NCBI RefSeq assembly: GCF_041381155.1
Contig: NC_091149.1
Location: forward strand, 16,322,609-16,386,608
Direction: 5' to 3'
Source: Argopecten irradians
Lineage: Eukaryota > Mollusca > Bivalvia > Pectinida > Pectinidae
Length of the DNA: 64,000 nucleotides
The notes below the pieces were generated by a model, which had not been told where the DNA came from, searched no databases, and worked only from the letters and a program-made list of their open reading frames with translations. A program made the position numbers and the translations under genes. This document shows, piece by piece, positions 26,901-36,984 of this stretch (positions are counted from its first letter, which is position 1; each line of letters begins with the position of its first letter).

Positions 26901-27110
26901 TGTGTCTGCGCATGCTCTGAAAGATATAAAAAGAAACATACTCATAAACAGAGATGGACATTTCGAAGTACTTATTCGTTTGACTCCACACAAACAATAG
27001 GGATAACAAACATCAGGAGAGATGATAAGCGCTGTAAGTCCAGTGAAAATATTTGTAACACGAATACTGATGAATATATTGAATTAAATGGCATGCAGCT
27101 GAATAGGTAG
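20022..27110 (+). CDS. oxytocin/vasopressin-type G-protein-coupled receptor (conopressin/cephalotocin receptor-like)
   Basis: A class A seven-helix plasma-membrane receptor, expected to bind an oxytocin/vasopressin-family nonapeptide and signal through a G protein. Coding exons 20,022-20,988 and 26,755-27,110 join in phase 1 to give 440 residues. Seen features: N-glycosylation sites at N14, N18 and N28; TM1 about 42-64; TM2 with D85 and the family phrase LPQLIWDIT; disulfide cysteines C112 and C191; DRY at 136-138 followed by RAICHPL; TM5 with P216; TM6 with CWSPFF at 302-307; TM7 with LASLNSCCNPWIY ending at 344; a cysteine-rich tail of about 95 residues. The TM6 and TM7 phrases favour oxytocin/vasopressin receptors over the related CCAP/NPS receptors, whose TM7 lacks SCCNPWIY. 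Length is normal. The ligand and the true N-terminus are not shown by the sequence. Confidence 0.92.
22405..22771. repeat. diverged tandem duplication of about 180 bp
   Basis: Two adjacent units share GATAAACAATTATCGATGTTT and TAGGACGT, and both end near TCTTCATGGA/GTTTCATGGA. Each unit begins with a GGCCA.GCG.GT.CGAGAG phrase that resembles a tRNA A box followed closely by B-box letters, so a SINE origin is possible but weak. Confidence 0.6.
23298..23696. mobile_element. inverted-repeat element ending CTACCTTTCCGAAAC
   Basis: The left end reads ACTACCTTTCCGAAAC and the right end its inverse GTTTCGGAAAGGTAG, enclosing about 400 bp without coding sequence. Terminal repeats of 16-17 bp with extra partial pairing support a MITE. 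A target duplication could not be fixed. Confidence 0.6.
24825..25060. mobile_element. partial inverted copy of the CTACCTTTCC element
   Basis: It contains AACGCGGGTCGT, the reverse complement of ACGACCCGCGTT inside the 23,298-23,696 element, and ends near GAAAGGTAGTAGGCCTTTAA. It appears to be a diverged copy in the opposite orientation. Confidence 0.4.
25418..25867 (+). CDS. unrecognised 149-codon open frame inside the intron
   Basis: A plus-strand open frame in the receptor intron, opening with GTG rather than ATG; the first internal ATG is at about codon 41. The translation is rich in Ile, Phe and Lys, with hydrophobic stretches around residues 49-65 and 107-127, as expected of translated AT-rich DNA. 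No domain or motif is recognised, and no splice sites mark it as an exon. Most likely a chance frame. Confidence 0.12.
   Translation: MCRLLLKANLHLNKLKKSQKSDAFNVIASSTYRGKTHFRKMNHRLKITYFLRLITLLTSTVIVLINEYAQSFQCFLWNIRTFSGVIGERRFEYTTLRTTWKILKGNAIFFAFDIVIFIIYICYIMNNQFILRKAPIHPCKCDLPSFPIS
26755..27110 (+). CDS. receptor exon: TM7 and cytoplasmic tail
   Basis: Two bases complete the split Asn codon (residue 323). TM7 follows with NPWIY at 340-344, then helix 8 and a tail ending ...GMQLNR before TAG at 27,108-27,110. The tail has CKC and CVCAC clusters that could be palmitoylated and several KKK/KRC basic patches. It shares no obvious motif with vertebrate tails, as is usual for this family. Confidence 0.92.
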
Positions 27111-28485
27111 TATAGCAAGACTATATATATCTTTTTCTTCAAATTTCGTCAGGATGTAGCAAATTATGTGATTAACGTAGGTGCAGCAAAGACCGAGAGG
27201 TCAAGCCGTCTGGACCTTCACTCAATGATTTGAAACTCATCTGATTCAGATGACTGATTATGACTGCGGGTTGGCGGATTTTTCTTCGTGTGTTCGTATG
27301 ACATAGTTTGATGAGCCAGTTATGTGATATTTTGACAGTACTATAAAGCAGAGCGCCTTTTTGTGTGTGTGTTATGAAATTTTCCTCTTGATTGCAAGAA
27401 TTAATCATACTAGATTTTATAAGCATCCTAAACATAGCTGACTAACTGTACTGAACTGATAATAATTACCGTAAGTTATCAGAGATCGAACGTATGTACC
27501 CAGAGGGTAAGTGGTACATGGCTAAACTTTTATTTGCGTCTTATTTACCAGTGCGATTTAAAATCGTACTTAAAATCGTAAAAAAACCTTTTGCGACTAA
27601 TACACAGGTGCGACTTATTGTCCGGAAAATATAGTAAACGAAATCGTGTTTGTTTTCAGATAGTAATCTAATGGAAAATGTTTGTGCCAATAGATATATT
27701 TTTTTCTGAACGCATACTATGTTTCTATAATATTTTCAGATGGTGATAAATATTCAGCTAAACGAACAGCGAATTTCACCTATAAAACATACTCCAAAAA
27801 GTATTAGATATAGAAATAGCATCCACATCGACTTTAACTAAAATTCGTGTATTGGTGAAAAACAAAAAATTGTTTACAAATCAAAAATATGGATTAAAAC
27901 ATGCTGTTTAATGAATTATCTGTATGTTTTTAAAAAAGATGCCTTATATGTGATGTTGTTTGATTTAACACTGTGTATCTGTTGTTTGGTATTATGATAT
28001 TAAAGACAGTGATAAAAGTGTACTTCCCTGTTATTTTTGCATTTCAAAATATTTTTATTAAATCATTAGATTTAAAAGGGATTTGGCAGCAGGCTATGCC
28101 TATATTAGCCCTCTCCCTGTGGATACATACATGTACATCTCAAAATCATATATATGATATATGTAAATTTACAGACAATATTGAAATTAAATATATATTT
28201 AGGATACACTTGTAAGTAATACTATGATAACGCTTCAATAATGAGCATGTATAAAAAGCATGTTAAGTATATATATATACATGTACAGAAAAAAATAATC
28301 TTCACATTGTCCTGTGTAATAATATAGAAAAACAAATGCACAAACGACGAAGTCTTCGTTAAGCATTAGCGCTTTCACTTTATCTTCAGATACTCAACTG
28401 TAGTTACATGGTAACAATAACAACAACAACACATGATGACGTCATAGGTTTGTTGACGTCACAATATATAAAGGGGAGGTAAATC
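27111..28485. other. receptor 3' flank
   Basis: The receptor 3' untranslated region should lie here. No clear AATAAA is close to the stop; ATTAAA occurs near 28,000. A TA-rich simple stretch lies near 28,268-28,280. Bases 28,300-28,485 belong to the 3' part of the adjoining minus-strand retroelement fragment and include two TGACGTCA sites and a short CAA repeat. Confidence 0.4.
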
Positions 28486-28704
28486 TTAAATTTGACTATT
28501 TAGTTTAGGTTTAAATAATTTGATAAAATACTTTTCTTTCTCTTTTCTTTCTAAAGCAGTGTCTGGGTACATTTTGTAAAATGGAAATATTTTAAAGTTC
28601 TTTTGTCCACATACATCAAGATGTTCACTTAGTTTGATTTTTCTATATTCAGGAGAATGTATATGTTGTTTGTAAACGCGGACCCTGCCTCTTAACAGGA
28701 GACC
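28486..28704 (-). pseudogene. C-terminal fragment of a second retroelement protein
   Basis: A 72-codon open stretch ends at TAA (28,486-28,488). It reads LLRGRVRVYKQHIHSPEY near its start and KYFIKLFKPKLN near its end. The closing E/K-rich ...FI...KPKLN phrase resembles the tail of GIY-YIG-like or Penelope-type polypeptides, but the family is not firmly recognised. Its first codons overlap one arm of a 30-bp inverted repeat, and the other arm is an inverted copy of the same coding bases. The piece therefore ends in a rearranged junction beside the LINE. It is incomplete and non-functional alone. Confidence 0.4.
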
Positions 28705-28736
28705 AATTAAGAGGCAGGGTCCGCGTTCACAAACAA
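28666..28736. other. 30-bp inverted repeat with 11-bp loop
   Basis: Left arm 28,666-28,695 and right arm 28,707-28,736 match at 29 of 30 positions; the core is GCGGACCCTGCCTCTTAA. It lies exactly between the LINE remnant and the second retroelement fragment. Confidence 0.9.
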
Positions 28737-28758
28737 TTTTGGGAATTTGAATTATACG

Positions 28759-29362
28759 TTAATGTCTTACATCATGAGACACTTGACTTTGATCAATAAT
28801 AAAAGGTATAATGTGTTCAAGTAGATAGTCAGGGGATTCATGATTAATTATCTTAAAAAATAACATATGTTGTTTATCAATTCTACGTTTTTTGAGAGTG
28901 TCCCAACCAAGTTCATTATAGATAACAACATGATTAGTACCTCTACGTAAACCAGAGATGACTCTAGCAGCGTCAAGTTGGATATATTCTATAAGTTCGG
29001 ATTCCGTTTGATTGCGATTATTCCATACAACACTTGCATATTCAAGGTTAGGGCGTATATATGATTTGTATATAATTTCTAGTGTTTTCCTATCTAGATT
29101 AAACTTAAGTGATCTTAACACATTTATGTTTTTTGTAGGTATTTTCAAATATAACATTTACATGGTCAGACCATGTCCCACGATTATTCAAAATAACTCC
29201 ATGGTGTTTATGTTTATTAACATTAGTTACAGTATTATTCATGGAAATAAGGTCAGGATGAAGTATATCAGCATTATGTTTATTTGAAATTAAAAGTGCT
29301 TCTGTTTTATTTGGGTTAAAAAGAATTCCCCATTTATTCGCCCGTATAGATGTTCTATTCAA
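28759..29362 (-). pseudogene. LINE C-terminal region
   Basis: Two overlapping frames continue the polyprotein: NPNKTEALLIS (29,105-29,362), then LRSLKFNLDRKTLEIIYKSY with YIRPNLEYASVVWNN and YIQLDAARVISGL (28,759-29,157). These are the usual post-RT thumb/connection phrases of CR1-like LINEs. A frameshift near 29,110-29,157 separates them. The last frame ends at TAA 28,759-28,761. Confidence 0.8.
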
Positions 29363-29389
29363 GTCATTATTTAGTATTTCAGCTGCAGC

Positions 29390-30419
29390 TACCTGATCAT
29401 TATTATAAGTACAAAAGGGGAAGTATCATCTGCGAAAAATTTGATATTTATTTATATCCATCAATAATTACTCTTTGCTGCCTATCAATCAAATAATTAG
29501 AAATCTATTTTAAAACATTATCATTTATACCATATTTTTTTCAATTTATATATAAGTCCGTCATGCCAAACCTTGTCAAATGCTTTACTGATATCATCAA
29601 ACACTAATCTTGCTTCTTTTCTTCTATCAAGCTGTTTCATAATAGTATCATATATTGAAATAAGTTGGTCAACAGCAGAGTCTTTAAGGAGAAAGTCAGA
29701 TTGATTTTTTGGAAATTATTCCATTCATGGATAGATAGTTAAAAAGATATTTAAAAACAATTTTCTCTAACATCTTACTAAATATTGATTTAACGGATAT
29801 GGGTCTATACATGTAGTTGGATGGATCACTTCTCATCCCCTTGCCCTTGTATAGCTGTTTCATTAGCATTTTTCCAAATTTGTTCAATAGATTTATTAAA
29901 AATAATATGTAAAGGTTTAATAAGGGTTTAAGATACACCTTTGATAAATCTAGGGTGAATTGAGTCAGGGCCTGGCGGTTTTTTGACATTGATACTGTGG
30001 AGCTGGTCACATACATCTTGCTCAGTTATAGTTATATTAGAAAATTGGTGTGGGAAAGGAGGAATATCAGTTGGAACATCATCTGCAGTTTTATCAGTAG
30101 TAGAGATAGAAGTGAAGAAAGTGTTAAAAGACTCGCACTTGTCTATATGGTGTATTGTTAATTCACCATTGATTTCCAAGGGATAATCTGTATCATTTTT
30201 CTTTTTATTATTAATGACGGATTTAGCTATTCTCCACCATTTACCAGGAGGAATAGTTTTATCAATAAGAGAATTTTGTAATTTCAATAAATAATCATGT
30301 TTAGCATTTCTAATCATGGTGATAACAGTATTTCTTAGCTGTCTATATTTTCCCCAAGAAGAGGGGGTATTTAAATGTTTAGCCTTAGAATGCTGTCTAT
30401 TTCTCTGTCTCATTTTCAA
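29390..30419 (-). pseudogene. LINE reverse transcriptase region, broken
   Basis: The segment 29,928-30,419 gives the pre-RT region ending KKPPGPDSIHPRF. After a frame change comes YRPISVKSIFSKMLEK (about 29,750-29,810), then VFDDISKAFDKVWHDGL with the first catalytic Asp (about 29,560-29,620), an in-frame stop, and RQQRVIIDGYK. The sequence then jumps directly to FFADDTSPFVL (about 29,400-29,440), so the usual G.PQGS segment is deleted. The enzyme cannot be functional. Confidence 0.8.
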
Positions 30420-30485
30420 TCTGATTTAATTGTTCATCCATATCTTGTCATTGGGTCTTATAATTACAGTTTTATGAGGAACAAA

Positions 30486-31424
30486 TCACTCAATACAATT
30501 CAAAATTTTGTCAGAAAAGGATTCATTTAGAAGTTCAATGTTATTAGTTCTACCTAATTCTTCATCCCAATCAATTGATGATAGATAATTGTTAGCATTT
30601 TCATAATCAGCATTATTGAAATATAGTAGAGTTTTTTTTAAACATTGTTTATGAAGAGTTTTGTATGAAATTGATACATTTACAGCACAGTGGTCACTAC
30701 AAGATGGAGGATGAACAATTACGTTAGAAGTTTTTCTAGTATCATTTGTCAAAATTAAGTTAAGGCATGTTGGAGATGTGGAGGTTATCCTAGTAGGTTC
30801 ATTAACAATATTTTGCAAACCATATTTTATCATAATTCTCATAAGATGTGAATTAGGGATTAATTTCAGCATGTCACGATTAATATCACCAAAACTAAAT
30901 AAATCTTTATTCAAACTGTTTGCTTTTTCAATTGCTTCATCTAATTTGTCCCAGTAATTTACTAGGGAGTTAGGCTGCCTGTACAAGCAACCAATAAGTA
31001 CAACTCTATTGTTAAATTTGGCTTCTATCCATACAAGTTCAATATCGTTAGATTCTATATCGGGTCTTCTTTTTGCTACAATATTATTTTTTACATATAT
31101 AAGAACACCTCCGCCTTGTCTATTCTGTCTATCTCTTCTGAAGACTTGTGGAAATTGTTCAATGCAAATATCATTATCTTTAATTGAGGGGTTTAAATGA
31201 GATCCACTGACACAAACATTACCAAATTCGCCAAATTCAGTATCGATAATATCTAGTTTGTTTCTTATTGAACAGGCATTTACATGACAGATAGAGATAT
31301 CATTGTGTATATATTGATTGTCTCCAACATTGGGTCCTGGGTTTGGATGAACATCATGACATTGTAGAAGAAGTAAACTTTTTGTTTTAAACTTGAAATT
31401 GAGATTTTTATTAACCAGATTCAA
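30486..31424 (-). pseudogene. LINE endonuclease region with 2A-like motif
   Basis: There are 312 open codons. Residues 24-31 read DVHPNPGP, close to the ribosome-skipping consensus D(V/I)ExNPGP with His in place of Glu; such motifs are known in APE-type non-LTR elements of invertebrates. The endonuclease follows: ICHVNACSIRNKLD, a GDINRDML site (usually GDFN), and SDHCAV near the end. The usual catalytic Glu of the (S/T)ETHL site is Gly here (SGSHL), so cleavage is probably lost. The frame ends at an in-frame TGA; the protein clearly continued past it (next residues FVPHKT). Confidence 0.8.
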
Positions 31425-32000
31425 AGACAGGAGGAGATCCTAAAACTTATATGTATCTGACATCAGTTGTAACACTACATCCGGGATAGAACCCACAGCC
31501 TGGATAAGGTTATGGAAATTCATATTTATATATAATGAGAAATAAAGATTGACCATAGATCTATCCAGGTCATGAGTTTTTCAGGATGTAGTGACAGCAT
31601 AGAATATCGACATATTGTCCTAATAATTAAATTGAAGTTTTTCAATACATTGCAATTATTTGAAAAAAATGATGTTGTTTGTTTTGTACATGTACGAGAC
31701 CATCAACGAGCGTAGGCATGAAATGAATAAACAAAATAATAACTATAAAAATAGTAAATAAACAAACATTGAACATTGTAAACTGGAATAAACACAATTT
31801 ACCATGTGACAGTATATATGGTCCATCAGAACCTCCAGTGTGTGTGTGTAAACACCCTTACTGTACGTTTACAGGACTTGGATGTGTTGATGCATATGTT
31901 TACATATTTACAATGTACAGAATGGCCCTGTTGTTTATATGTTGACTTTCGCTAGCTATCTAACAACGTCTTCACGAATACAGCAGTCACAATACTTCGA

Positions 32001-32160
32001 TTTCGAGATACCAAATTGACGTGAGTAAAGTACGATTTACCGTCGATTAGTATCACATTCTTATGATTTTGGCGTGATTTTGTAACTACACTAATTACAG
32101 GGAGGTGGATGTAATGAACGGTTAATCATACTTTACCCACGTTGTTTTGGTATCTCGAAA
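32001..32160. mobile_element. 160-bp MITE with TTTCGAGATACC ends
   Basis: The left end TTTCGAGATACCAAA and right end TTTGGTATCTCGAAA are inverted, and pairing continues through GTAAAGTA for about 38 bp. There is no coding sequence between them. A clean target duplication was not seen. Confidence 0.75.
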
Positions 32161-33503
32161 CCCCTGTATAACGATAAATGTCTGTTAACCATCTATTTTT
32201 GCTGAATTTAAATGGAAAATTGAAATGACATTTATAACACTTGGAGCTCATTTGAATAAACTGCGTCAAGAGTTAAGCTTTGTTATTTTATTGAATTGTG
32301 CTTAAAATTTGCCGAAGGGTTGGTTACTTTATGGACGTGGTCTATGTGTGTGTCGAGATCACTAACGTCTTCCTCCATAACACTGGTTTAGATCAGCCTG
32401 GATTTTATGGTCTTCGGTTCTGTAAAAAGGTATCGTTAAACGTTCAATAAGTTCGAATCAATTTAAGATTGGTATCAAATGGTTTTTGCAAAAACGTGAA
32501 ACGAAGTTGAACGAATAAGATATCATATCAACACTTAAAACAACTACTGAAATGGTCGTTTTAACACGCAGAATTACTATCAGTTGTATGTAAAGATGTT
32601 GTTTCCGCTATAGCAATGAGATGCATCACAATTTACCAGGTTCCAAAAAACTAATGTTGCTATCACACATTTCGTGCATAGAAATCAATTATTTCAGCTT
32701 GTACATGCAAGTGTAATTTACTTCCATACTTAAGATATTGAAACTTCGTCAATATAATTCCGAAATGATTTGGTAAAACGTAATTGTCATATATCTCTTT
32801 AATGTATAAGTGTTATGCATGAATTATCGAGTGTTTGCTTGTTATTACCACATAGGGCTTTTCGGGTCTTGACACAGCTGTTCTGAAATAATTATTGCCT
32901 CTAAATACCAGTATTCCAATCAATTTTGAACAATTACTGCATGTCGTATATTCACTGTAACAACACATTTAATGTCGGTATACCGATAATTCGACATGCC
33001 TGACAAAAATGAGTTGGTTTAAATTTCATTACATCTGAGTAAAATAAGCAGTTTTTCAGTTTACCGTATTCCCGCTTATCTCCTTTGTTTGTTGACAACC
33101 CATTTGTCACTTTACAAAGAAATACCATACATAAATTGATGAACCCTTTTTTCTCTGAATAAATTGGCTTCCAAAATTTCAAGTCGTACCCTATGTTATG
33201 TGGCATCGAGGTTGAATGATCTTGGTGTGTGCTTGATTTACTCCATTCTGCTATATTTGCATTCACTGCAGTCTCACTATGTAACCTTACCAAGCGCAGT
33301 TGGCAGTAATATAGACTATGCACTTCAATCGCTTATTATGACGTCATTATTATTGTGACGTCACAATTGCCGTGCCAGCGATCACGGAAAATGGCTCTTT
33401 AAATGGATGTTCCATCCCTGACGATAAATATTGATTTATTCATTATAGATGCAAAGCCCCTAGGTATTTCACTATAAATTGTAACAAAATTTAAATATAA
33501 ACA

Positions 33504-33647
33504 TTGAACGTCTTTCACTTGGCATTCATAGCTAATATGAATGCAAACTTGTCAGAGGCAGATGTAAAATGAAGCGCTAGCGGGCTTCATGGAACTTTTT
33601 TCTGTCCAGTTCATATGGGCTGTGAATGCCAACTGAAAGACGTTCAA
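33504..33647. mobile_element. 144-bp MITE with TTGAACGTCTTTCA ends
   Basis: The left end TTGAACGTCTTTCACTTGG and right end (inverse) CCAACTGAAAGACGTTCAA pair over about 28 bp with two mismatches. The interior is non-coding. Confidence 0.75.
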
Positions 33648-33830
33648 TTCTTAAGCAAACGTTCTTATTTTAGCACATTTCGTGTAGTCACGTTCTATAT
33701 TAAATGCTAAACCAAATTTGAATAACGATTTATGATGGCAGATGGAAATAAGAAAAATTAGATGGCTCAATACCAGAAATAACGTTTCATCAAGTGTATT
33801 ACTGTACGTGAATCAGACATAAAAACACAT

Positions 33831-34037
33831 AAAATAAGTAGGTTTACATTATGTACTGTTGTTGAATATAAGTGTAGTACCGCTAAAATAAGTAGGTTTA
33901 CATTATGTACTGTTGTTGATATAAGTGTAGTACCGCTAACATAAGTACATTTACATAATGTACAGTTTTTGATATAAGTGTAGTACCGCTAAAATAAGTA
34001 CATTTACATTATGTACAGTTGTTGATATTAGTGTAAC
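33831..34037. repeat. 53-bp tandem repeat, four units
   Basis: Units start near 33,831, 33,885, 33,938 and 33,991, each with ATAAGTA..TTTACAT.ATGTAC and ending GTGTAGTACCGCT; the last unit is diverged. Confidence 0.85.
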
Positions 34038-34880
34038 ATTCGTGAATTACAACAAACTGCATTGTTAAAGAAAACAAACATTTCATTTGATGAATTCACC
34101 TTCAGCGATCTGGTTTGTTGACGATATACATTATAGTTATTTAGTGTCAAAACTGTCAATTTTACAAAGTTTAAAAGACGATACCTGCTTCTGATTAAAC
34201 CATTATGCCAACACTATATTAAGATGGTATCAACATTTATTCGGCCAAACAATTATCACAACTTACATGTAACTTAAATCAGAATCAAACATTTGCAAAA
34301 TAAATCAAAGAGTATATTCTTACTAACAGAAATAACGTTAACATATTTTATAGAGAGGTAACATTTCTTCCTTTCTTTTTTTGAAACAGAATGTTAAAAA
34401 AAAGATATCGATGCCTTAAAATCACATATACAAGATGACGTCATTTATTTGTGTGGCAGACACATGTATCATCGATTTTTGTGAAAAAGTCGGGGTTTAA
34501 TGTAACAATTTAGTGAATAATTATAATATGCCTTATTACAAGGACTGAGAAGTAAAACAAAAATATACACATCCATGTCCACTCTCATTCAAACCCAATC
34601 GCTCAACGCACTTACATGAATTAGCCTATTTGATTATAAATCAGAACCAAATTTATGATAACAGGCAAAATATTCACAAAAATAACAAAACAGCACTTCG
34701 TTAAAACATCGAAATCGGTATACCGACTCGTATTGAATAAATATTGATAAAGTCATAATAACTTTATACATAGCACACGTATACCACTATTCTAATGACA
34801 TCATCAATGTACATCGGCATTCTATCACGACTCGATAGTGTTAAGGATAAACGATATGGTTAGGGGTATGTATGTATCAG

Positions 34881-34916
34881 AGTTACTTCCCTTTCATAAA
34901 ACGAAGGGAAGTAACT
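34881..34916. other. perfect 13-bp inverted repeat
   Basis: AGTTACTTCCCTT and its exact inverse AAGGGAAGTAACT are separated by 10 bases. The arm resembles the AGTTATCTCCCTT word found near many elements in this window, so it is probably a transposon remnant. Confidence 0.7.
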
Positions 34917-36793
34917 AAATATAATCAGATAAGAACCCCAACACGAGAACATCTTCTTGGTGTAATAACATATAAAATATGTCGTTATCATTGTTTGTTT
35001 GTGTGTGTTATTTACATTCCTTTTTGACACAAATTTTCAAATCATTTTTAAAAATATCTATTTATAATACTTGCACGAACACAGTATTATACATGTAAAT
35101 AGTTGTGTTGCCATTCTTAAAACTAAAACATAATAAACCAAAAATCATGACAGCGATAGCAATTAAAGACAAGATTAACAATCTACAATGCCAGTTCATT
35201 AACCTGATTATGTATAATCTTTAAAAGATGGATTTTCGATGATTTTCATAGAGAGCAGTTATATATTCCATAAAGGAAACAATAACACTTATTATGAAGT
35301 GATAATCTTACCTTATCATTTAATTGTTTATCATGTGAATCAAATATCACTACATCTGAGATTTTTTTATTTATTGAACTACAAGTTTGCATAAATGTTT
35401 AACGAAGAATATTATTGATATATATTCTGTACAAAACTCGTGTAGGTACGAGAATACATATGTGTTCTCGTCTCGTATTCGCAATTGTCCGTATTAAATG
35501 GGGTTTTTTATCTGCCGCTTCAAGAGATTTCTTTCAGTGTTTAATACTCTGTAGTGTTTCCAGTCTATGGCCAAGGCCAGTAACTTATCACAATAAACTG
35601 TTGTACCTACAGATTTCGACCAATTTCATTACGATTTGCACTAATATGTTTTTTCCGTAACATAAACATTCATAAATTTTCATAATGCACAGTTTTCGTA
35701 GTCTTAGTTAAAAAAAACAATACGTCTTTTTCAAATACGAAATACTCTTTTAACTAGTCTAAGAATATTCTTTATATGGGACACATCATACTGCTTCACA
35801 ACATTTCATTTTTATTCAAAACGTTGTAATAGCCCTGTTCAACATATCGAACCTCCAATTAAAAGAAAATGAATATTGTTTAACCAACACATTTGCGCGT
35901 GCGATAAAATTTCCCGTACATTAGAACCATCACAATATACATAGCAATATTAAATCGACGTGAAAACGTTATTCTCTTAATATGTAGTTGTCATCAATGG
36001 TCCAGCTTATTATGTGTAAAAGCACTATCTTCACCTGAACAATATGAATGGTTTGTGAAACTTGTTGGATGCATAATAGAGGCTCTCACGAAGGCTGTTA
36101 ACCCTCTTTAAACAGCATGACGTAATATTACCTCTGCTTGGTAGCATTTTCATCTCGAGTTGGCCGCTGTGCGCCAAAGCCCATGGAAACATTGACAGTG
36201 TGTGCCATGTTTACAGCGCATATTACTACATGTGAGCCGGTTGAACTATGTGTGTAAAAGAAGTTTTATTTTATCTGAGATATGAGGGTGAACACTGTAA
36301 ATACAAGTCGAGAGCAAATTAAGTTTTCCTCCTCATATTCTTCCCTTTTCTCTTCACACATTTATTCCACGTCATTCTTTCCTTCTCTCTTGATACATTT
36401 ATACCGAGTATTAATATCGTTGAAGAGCGTCATAGGTTTGCTTACGAACATTTACGTATTTACCAACATTGCACCATAATGTTGTTTTGAACTCGCTTCT
36501 TATTTAAAGCAATGCAGTCTTGAATAACTTAATGATAGCAACATTATTACAATCCTATCCATATCACATACACAAGGACATAGTAGCATAAAGCCTTGCT
36601 CCCTTTCATATCATGAATGTGTATACTGATATCGATCGTTGTTTCAGCTTTTAACAATACATCACGTTATATTGGATTCAAAAAGATCACACCCATCAAA
36701 CGAACACAAAATTATCATTTTTGTGAACGTTTTCGGAGAGTCAGATTCTTAAAATTTTTAAAGAATTGAAGTTTGACACGAGAGATTTCGGTG

Positions 36794-36984
36794 TTATCTT
36801 TTCAATAGGTAGCAGCTCGCACAGCAATGTTTGTTGATCATGTCTCTGTCACATACACGTCGTCCGTTCTGAGAAATAAAGTCCTGACACTCTAACCCGT
36901 TAATCCGTACAAAGCTGTTGTCTGTACATGTGGAAGCCGTCACATGTGAGTAGGAGTTGTTCTCTATCGGGGACACTGTTGGTG
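36794..36984 (-). CDS. metalloprotease exon 17: PLAC-like module 3 and stop
   Basis: Acceptor ATACTGTTACAG. A Ser/Asn-rich linker leads to a third module with spacing C-x12-C-x11-C-x8-CC-x2-C, ending CCASCYLLKR and TAA at 36,794-36,796. No membrane segment or GPI signal follows, so the protein should be secreted. Confidence 0.92.

Larger units (their letters stand above)
28737..31440 (-). mobile_element. degenerate non-LTR retrotransposon (LINE, CR1/Jockey-like)
   Basis: On the minus strand, pieces of one polyprotein occur in normal order: N-terminal segment with a 2A-like motif, APE-type endonuclease, linker, reverse transcriptase palm, FFADD box, and a C-terminal region ending at 28,759. 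The coding line is broken by two in-frame stops (30,486 and about 30,429), at least two frame changes, and loss of the block that normally carries G.PQGS between the RT fingers/palm and FFADD. It is dead. The 5' limit is uncertain, and there is no convincing target duplication. It lies between the two host genes, in the same orientation as the metalloprotease gene. Confidence 0.85.
31441..36793. other. intergenic region between convergent genes
   Basis: No protein gene is supported. It contains two MITEs (32,001-32,160; 33,504-33,647), a 53-bp tandem repeat (33,831-34,037), a perfect 13-bp inverted repeat (34,881-34,916), and a pair of TGACGTCA sites near 33,339-33,363. The first part may include untranslated LINE sequence. 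The 3' untranslated region of the metalloprotease gene should occupy the right end; minus-strand AATAAA words lie near 36,359 and 36,264. Open frames of up to 123 codons here look like chance. Confidence 0.5.

Noticed and set aside
28437..28475. Plus-strand promoter: two CRE sites followed by ATATATAAAGGGG
   Set aside because: No exon or gene follows on the plus strand; the sequence is within a minus-strand retroelement tail. Kept only in the TGACGTCA count.
32952..33323. 123-codon minus-strand frame
   Set aside because: No recognisable motif, and composition typical of AT-rich intergenic DNA.
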